Shown here in pieces: positions 59,263 to 64,000 of a stretch of 64,000 nt of DNA. A program made the translations under genes and the position numbers. The notes beneath the pieces were generated by a model, which was not told the origin of the DNA, did no database searches, and saw nothing but the letters and a program-made list of their open reading frames with translations. The stretch's first letter is position 1. The number at the start of each line of letters is the position of its first letter. The stretch is from Tamarix chinensis (taxonomy: Eukaryota > Streptophyta > Magnoliopsida > Caryophyllales > Tamaricaceae): assembly GCA_030549775.1 (NCBI GenBank), contig CM060177.1, positions 52,079,138 through 52,143,137 on the forward strand, written 5' to 3'.

Positions 59263-61609
59263 AAAGCCAACCACCTAAGTAACTAGACCCTGTAGTATCA
59301 ATACCTCCTAGTACATTATCAGTGTTTAGAGTAGGTAAGGCACCGATATCTCTCTTAGATCCCACCTGAAGGTAAAGCCTAAAGGCTCCAAAAAATACCC
59401 AAACACAAACTAAACTCTAGTAAATAATCAAGGATCAGGTAACCCAGACATATACACATCTCGATTATCTTTTTCTTTACGTGATCAATACATTATTTAT
59501 GAGGTTAACTGATCACACAAGGCCCATACAAAGAGTAATAAAGGTATTCACATGTTTCTTCCATATTAAACCTTTGCATTTCCTAACCATATGTGGGGTT
59601 TCCATTTATCCTTTTCTAATATTAATCATGCCCATCATGTCATTTTATTCAAACACATGCCATATTTCATTACTATTTTATCAAAGATCATCATATTTTA
59701 TAAGTGGTAAACCCATTTATCCTTTATAATACTCATTAGGTATATCATAAACCAAGGTCCATTTGATCCTTTCATTAAGTCATTAATTCATGATAAAATT
59801 TGTATTTTATCCCTTTAATAATCATAGGACAACCCCATGCATATCCTGAAAGTATAAGCAAACTGAAAGGAACCAAATCACATAAACCCGCTAAACTTGT
59901 CAATCAATATAGCCCAACTAGTTGATTGGTTTGGGCTAACCAGTTGATCAGTTTGACTCGACTAAACCCTACTTTCCTCAAACTAGTTGATTAGTTTAGG
60001 AAATCTAGTAAATAATTCATAGACCAGTTGATCGGTTCAATCCAACCAATGGATGGGTTAAAGAATAGAGAAAGACCAAGGTCTCTATAGGTTTACCAAT
60101 CGATGGGTTGGGTCAACTAGCTTATTGTTTTAGAAACCAATCGATCGCTTTGACCTATAGCAACACCAAAGAATCATTTTCATGTAGATCATGCTTATAA
60201 ATCTTCATTATCCCACATTGGAATAAGCTTTAACATTATATAACACATTTTTTGACTATTTAACTTGCATATCTCAACATTTAATCATCATGACTCATTT
60301 TTCTCAAGTTTCCTACCTTTTACCCAAAATGCACAATCTAACCATCCAAATCAATTTTGCAAGCCATATCTATTAATTCCAACATATAATATCAACTTAG
60401 AGAGTTTCACATCATGTAAGATTACTCATAACCCATTTTAAAATCAAGAGTAAGTACTAATTAAAAGCAAGAGTAACTTACTTGATGTAGGAAAATTTTT
60501 TCTTAAACTAGAAATATTAGCATGTGAAAACATCAATATTTAAAACCTTAAAAATAAAAAGTTTTAACTCCCTAATTTATGCATAACTTTTATAATTTTT
60601 AACTTGAAATAGAAAGGAAAGAATGAGAAATTCACACATAGATGAAAAATAGAGGATACATAGCTGACCCAATCAATCTCTTTCCTAAATCTAACTCTTC
60701 CTTACTTAATAATTAAAACAAGAGGGAGCTAGAGAAAGAATTTAAAAAGTGAAAGAGATTTTTACTATAAGGTTCAAAGTGCAAAGGGAGAAGGGAAATA
60801 TTAGAAAGTTAGGTATTTTCGGTGGCTAAAACAAAGGTAAACAGAAGGGGTGATTGGGGTTATTTATAGCCAGTCAATCGAGACAAAACACAGTGTGGTA
60901 AGGAAGAATCTGAAAACCTTAATTCTTACAATTTGAATTCAAGCTCAATAGATGGAATTTGTCTAAGATAAGTTGACCTATCCTCCAAAGCTCAAATGGT
61001 GATTTTGGGAAAATATAGGTTAATTATTCCATAAATGTAATTCACAAGATGGACAATGGAAGGTCAACGTGGAAGGAATCTTCCAGCTAAGTAGAATCAA
61101 GCCTGAGATAGAAGTAATGACCTCATAAATGTGTATAGGAGAGAGGTAGAAGAAGACAAGGCTGAGGTCAACTCCTCCTCCCTCAATTATCTCAATTGAT
61201 CTTCTAGATTGATATGAGATAGTTCTTTCGAGCTAAATTCATCATGAAAAAGGTTGAGCATCTCTTAGTAATAATTTGGCATGGGTTAACAAAGTTCTAT
61301 TTTGTTATAAAATGATTTTCCAAAAAATTGAGTTTCAAAAATATGCCGAACATGAAAAAGTAGTCAATTGCTTTGGCCTACTACTCGACTGCTCTACAAA
61401 CTAGTCAAATGGTTTAGTCGAGTAAAGCCATGTTGTTGAAACAATGAATCAGTCAATCAGTTTGCCTAAAAAGTTCATTAAATTTAATTTTTCAACCTTA
61501 TTTCAAATCCAAATTCTTCTCAAACCAAATCATAATACCAAATAAAAATCAAACATTCCAAATTGGCATCATTCTCATTTAACACTTTCCAAAAAGGTGG
61601 GGTATTACA
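59263..61609 (-). repeat. LTR-4, first piece (LTR-2 type, minus strand)
   Basis: Minus strand starts TGTAATACCCCACC at 61609. It is colinear with LTR-2 from its start to about 41195: AGTGTTAAATGAGAA, CTACTTAGCTGGAAGATT (about 61090), TTTTCCTACATCAAG (about 60490), TGATCTACATGAAAAT (about 60190) and GGTGGGATCTAAG (about 59365). Multiple short CAATCGA/TCGATTG and CTAGTTGA/TCAACTAG motifs (for example near 59940, 60045, 60110 and 61370) are also present in LTR-2 (39170-39240, 40310-40600). It stops at LTR-3 and resumes at 49848. By position it could be the 5' LTR of Ty3-b, whose PBS is at 43144. Confidence 0.75.
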
Positions 61610-62096
61610 TACGTGGTAGAAATTTATACTCAACATAATCATCCATAAATTAACTAGTTCATATATAATATCAAAAAACTTAAAACCATAATCCAAACCT
61701 TCTATAAAACTAATGCTATGACATAATAGAATTCCAACACTCAAAATAGCATGTATTCATCACAAAACATACCAAGCATATAAAAAAACTATAAGCAACA
61801 TAATTTCTTAATTGTAATAGAGATAAGAATGACTTACCTCCTAGTAATTTGTATAGCAATAAATTACTCTTAACTCAATGGCTCCTACCAAGACCATGAT
61901 TTTCTTAGAGAATCAAAAGTCAAAATAATTAGAACTCTATTTTTAAAAAAAAAAATTATATAACAAAACTAAAAGAAGAAAAAGAATAGCATAACTCTAC
62001 CATTCTCAATAACATGCTTTAAGAGAGGGAATATAAAAATCCTCAACCTTTCTCTACACCTTAATCATTCTTGTTTTTAAAGGAAAACAAGTGAGA
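61610..62096. other. Unassigned AT-rich flank, possibly another old LTR
   Basis: No reading frame. GAATGACTTACCTCCTAG (61828-61845) resembles GAGTAACTTACTTGATG at about 60471 in LTR-4, so a related but decayed LTR is possible. After element C the same flank continues at 63768-64000, purine-rich on plus. Confidence 0.3.
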
Positions 62097-62789
62097 CACT
62101 ACTACGAAAACGGGAAATAATAACGGGACATTAATAACGGTAGTTCAAAAACCGTTGTCAAATGCGTGAAAATTTATGGGCGGGATAGTTTTGATAACGG
62201 TTATAGTAAAAACCGTTATTAAAAGGGCAATGTTAAAATTTACACAGATTTTTTAATAACGGTTCTTTTAGGAACCGTTATTAAAACCCCAAAATCAAAC
62301 TTATATTTCATTCAATTCAGTTCTGTTTCGTGCCAAAATTTTCAGATTCTCTGCACCTTTGTTCACTTTCTCTCCTTCTCCTTGCAAACCCTCGCACCGC
62401 CAACTCTCCACCACGCCTCTGCCATTGTTCCGAAGCTAGCTGGCACTTGCACCTTCATCCTCCGTCGTGTTTGAAGCCCTTGCCTCTCTCAACATTCTCA
62501 CCGTCATGTTTGTTATTCCTCTCGTAAATTTTTATCTACTTATATAAATTCATGTCGCTAGGGTTTCGTTCGAAAATGTGTTGTTGAATGTGTTGGCTGA
62601 AAATTTTGATGTGTGTTGTTGAATTTGTTGCGTTATTGTTATATATTAACAAATGCATGTATTGGCCGAGACCTTTACATATTATTGTTGTATTTGTTTG
62701 TATGGAGAATATAGATTCAACATTATTTAGAGCTACAACCATGATAAGCAAAAGAGAAGACATTATTGAGGCTATTTAGAGCTAGATTC

Positions 62790-63120
62790 ACCTCTCGTAA
62801 CTTTGGAGGGTCATAACTTTTTCATGGGACCTCAAATTTAGGTGATCTAGGAGGCTATTTTGGGTATTTTTTTGAGATCTACAACGTGGCAAAGCGGCAA
62901 AGCCGGTTTGGGCAATATCGGAGCCCAAAAAAGGCTATTTTGGCCTCTAAATTGAGGTTTTTTTGTTATGTTTCTTATTTTTAGGGCCTTTTCTTACTAT
63001 AATTATGCCAATTCCGTGTAATTAGGTACCTCCAAAGAGCTACTGGAACCAGATTTTCAAGACAAAGGAACTTAGATGATGATGATGAAATTCCAGTTTT
63101 TAAGGGTTCAAGTGAAGAAG
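62790..63120. other. Element C-specific internal segment of unknown origin
   Basis: GC-richer than its surroundings (GTGGCAAAGCGGCAAAGCCG at 62886-62905) and without counterpart in elements A or B. A short acidic coding-like run (RNLDDDDEIPVFKGSSEEDE) is at about 63067-63125. It may be a captured fragment or family sequence deleted in A and B. I do not recognise a product. Confidence 0.4.
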
Positions 63121-63404
63121 ACGAGCTACATGTTTGTATTTTGTCTATGTCTTTAAGTCTTCTAAGCTAGATTTATGAACATTTTGCTTTGGGGTGTAGA
63201 GCTACCAAGTTGTGGTATGCCTACTAATTTTGATTCTTGAGTATATATGTCCGGTGTATTAACAATGGATTGATTGAAATTATGGTGTGATTGCAGATTT
63301 GTTATCAATTGATGTTGTTTTACAATGCAGATTTGGTAATTATTTGAACATACAAATGTGTATGTGGGCAGGAACAAAACTGCAAAAACTGCGAAAAAAC
63401 AGGA

Positions 63405-63767
63405 GTTTTAATAACGGTTCTTATGAAAACCGTTATTAAAACCTTGTTTTAATAACGGTTATGATGAAAACCGTTATTAAAATGTAGGTTTTAATAACGG
63501 TTTTCATAAGAACCGTTATTAAAACTCCTGTTTTTAATAACGGTTTTAATAAGAACCGTTATTAAAACCTGGAGTTTTAATAACGGTTTTTAGTTAAAAA
63601 CCATTATTAAAACTCCAGTTTTCGCACATATTTGTGGGTTTTTGTGTATTTTTCATAACGGTTATGAACTGTTATTAAAGATTTAATAACGGGCGATTCA
63701 ATAACGGTTGAAAACCGTTATTAAAACTATAAAATAACCGTTATTAAAACCCCTTTCCGTGGTAGTG
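63405..63767. repeat. Subterminal TAACGGTT palindrome array of CACTA C
   Basis: Six or more imperfect palindromes of the form TTTTAATAACGGTT-N(2-8)-AACCGTTATTAAAA, followed by single motifs to the terminus. Equivalent arrays are at 18825-19195 and 22050-22315 (element B) and 15536-15785 (element A). En/Spm elements carry similar arrays bound by TNPA, so a binding function is likely. Confidence 0.88.
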
Positions 63768-64000
63768 AGAGCTGATATTAAGAATAAGAGAATATAAAAG
63801 AGGAAATTTATTCAACAAAGGAAGGGAGACATAAGAGGCAAGCCCTTATTTTTTTCTAAGAGAAAGGAGAAAAGTGAGGAAATGACTAAGAGTTAGGAAT
63901 TTTTCACAAAGAAAAGGGAGAGAATGTGCTAGTGAATAAGGAAGGAGTGAATTGGAAATGAAGTGTAAAGAAGAGTTGGATTATCATAAAAAAGGGGAAA
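63768..64000. other. Unassigned purine-rich flank
   Basis: Right flank of element C; continues 61610-62096. No gene seen. Confidence 0.35.

Larger units (their letters stand above)
62097..63767. mobile_element. CACTA element C, 1671 bp, TSD AGA
   Basis: Left end CACTACTACGAAAACGGG (62097), right end CCTTTCCGTGGTAGTG (63767). The terminal inverted repeats match in 15 of 18 positions. The flanking trinucleotide AGA occurs at 62094-62096 and 63768-63770, a perfect 3-bp TSD. Subterminal TAACGGTT motifs: about six at the left (62130-62285) and a dense array at the right (63405-63750) arranged as AATAACGGTT-spacer-AACCGTTATT palindromes. It shares the 5' leader (62300-62510) and the 3' block (63125-63390) with elements A and B, but has no transposase exon. 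It is non-autonomous, with complete ends and the best-preserved TSD of the family in this window. Confidence 0.95.

Overview
The window is plant nuclear heterochromatin. It is AT-rich and carries plant-type Athila/Tat and Tekay/Del-like Ty3 retrotransposons, L1-type LINEs with a plant zinc knuckle (zf-CCHC_4 type) and zf-RVT domain, CACTA (En/Spm) DNA transposons with a Ptta/TNP-like protein, and small non-autonomous hAT elements. I found no host protein gene, rRNA, tRNA or CRISPR array. A flowering plant, probably a dicot, is likely; the species cannot be told from the sequence. The window is best read as a stack of nested insertions, most supported by target-site duplications (TSDs), LTR homology or interrupted reading frames. 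| LEFT (1-35462): bases 1-2985 are part of a minus-strand long LTR (C-rich type) hit by a 539-bp hAT element with a perfect 8-bp TSD. An old minus-strand Athila-like element follows, from its 3' LTR (3497-4823) to its 5' LTR (34008-35462). It is swollen to about 32 kb by later insertions: a 5'-truncated LINE (5241-8397) in its 3' region; a CACTA element (A, from 15511) in gag, itself hit by a second CACTA (B, 18788-22325); a Ty3 element (22.56-32.93 kb) whose reverse transcriptase is split by a 4.9-kb solo LTR (24344-29243, TSD AGAAT); and a small LINE fragment (33002-33274) in gag. One deletion near 22560 seems to have removed the right end of CACTA A, part of Athila gag and the 3' end of the Ty3 element. 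| MIDDLE (35463-49032): a minus-strand Tekay/Del-like element (integrase from about 36.2 kb, primer-binding site at 43144) is interrupted in gag by an opposite-strand LTR (38982-42571). Next to it lies another Ty3 element (about 44.03-49.03 kb), of the same LTR family as the one at 22.56-32.93 kb, with a 524-bp hAT element in its RNase H. | RIGHT (49033-64000): one minus-strand LTR is present in pieces (61609-59263, 49848-49033, and probably about 44030-43160). It was opened by a C-rich-type LTR (49849-59262), which was opened in turn by an almost full-length LINE (about 52590-57654) with an intact ORF1 and an ORF2 carrying three nonsense codons. A compact CACTA element (C, 62097-63767, TSD AGA) lies near the end. 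| Every polymerase gene here is broken, usually also at its catalytic residues, so activity would need helpers elsewhere. The most interesting signals are the CACTA family, whose ends are packed with palindromes built on TAACGGTT (a MYB/MSA-like core), and the conserved hairpin-forming 3' ends and internal palindromes of the long LTRs.
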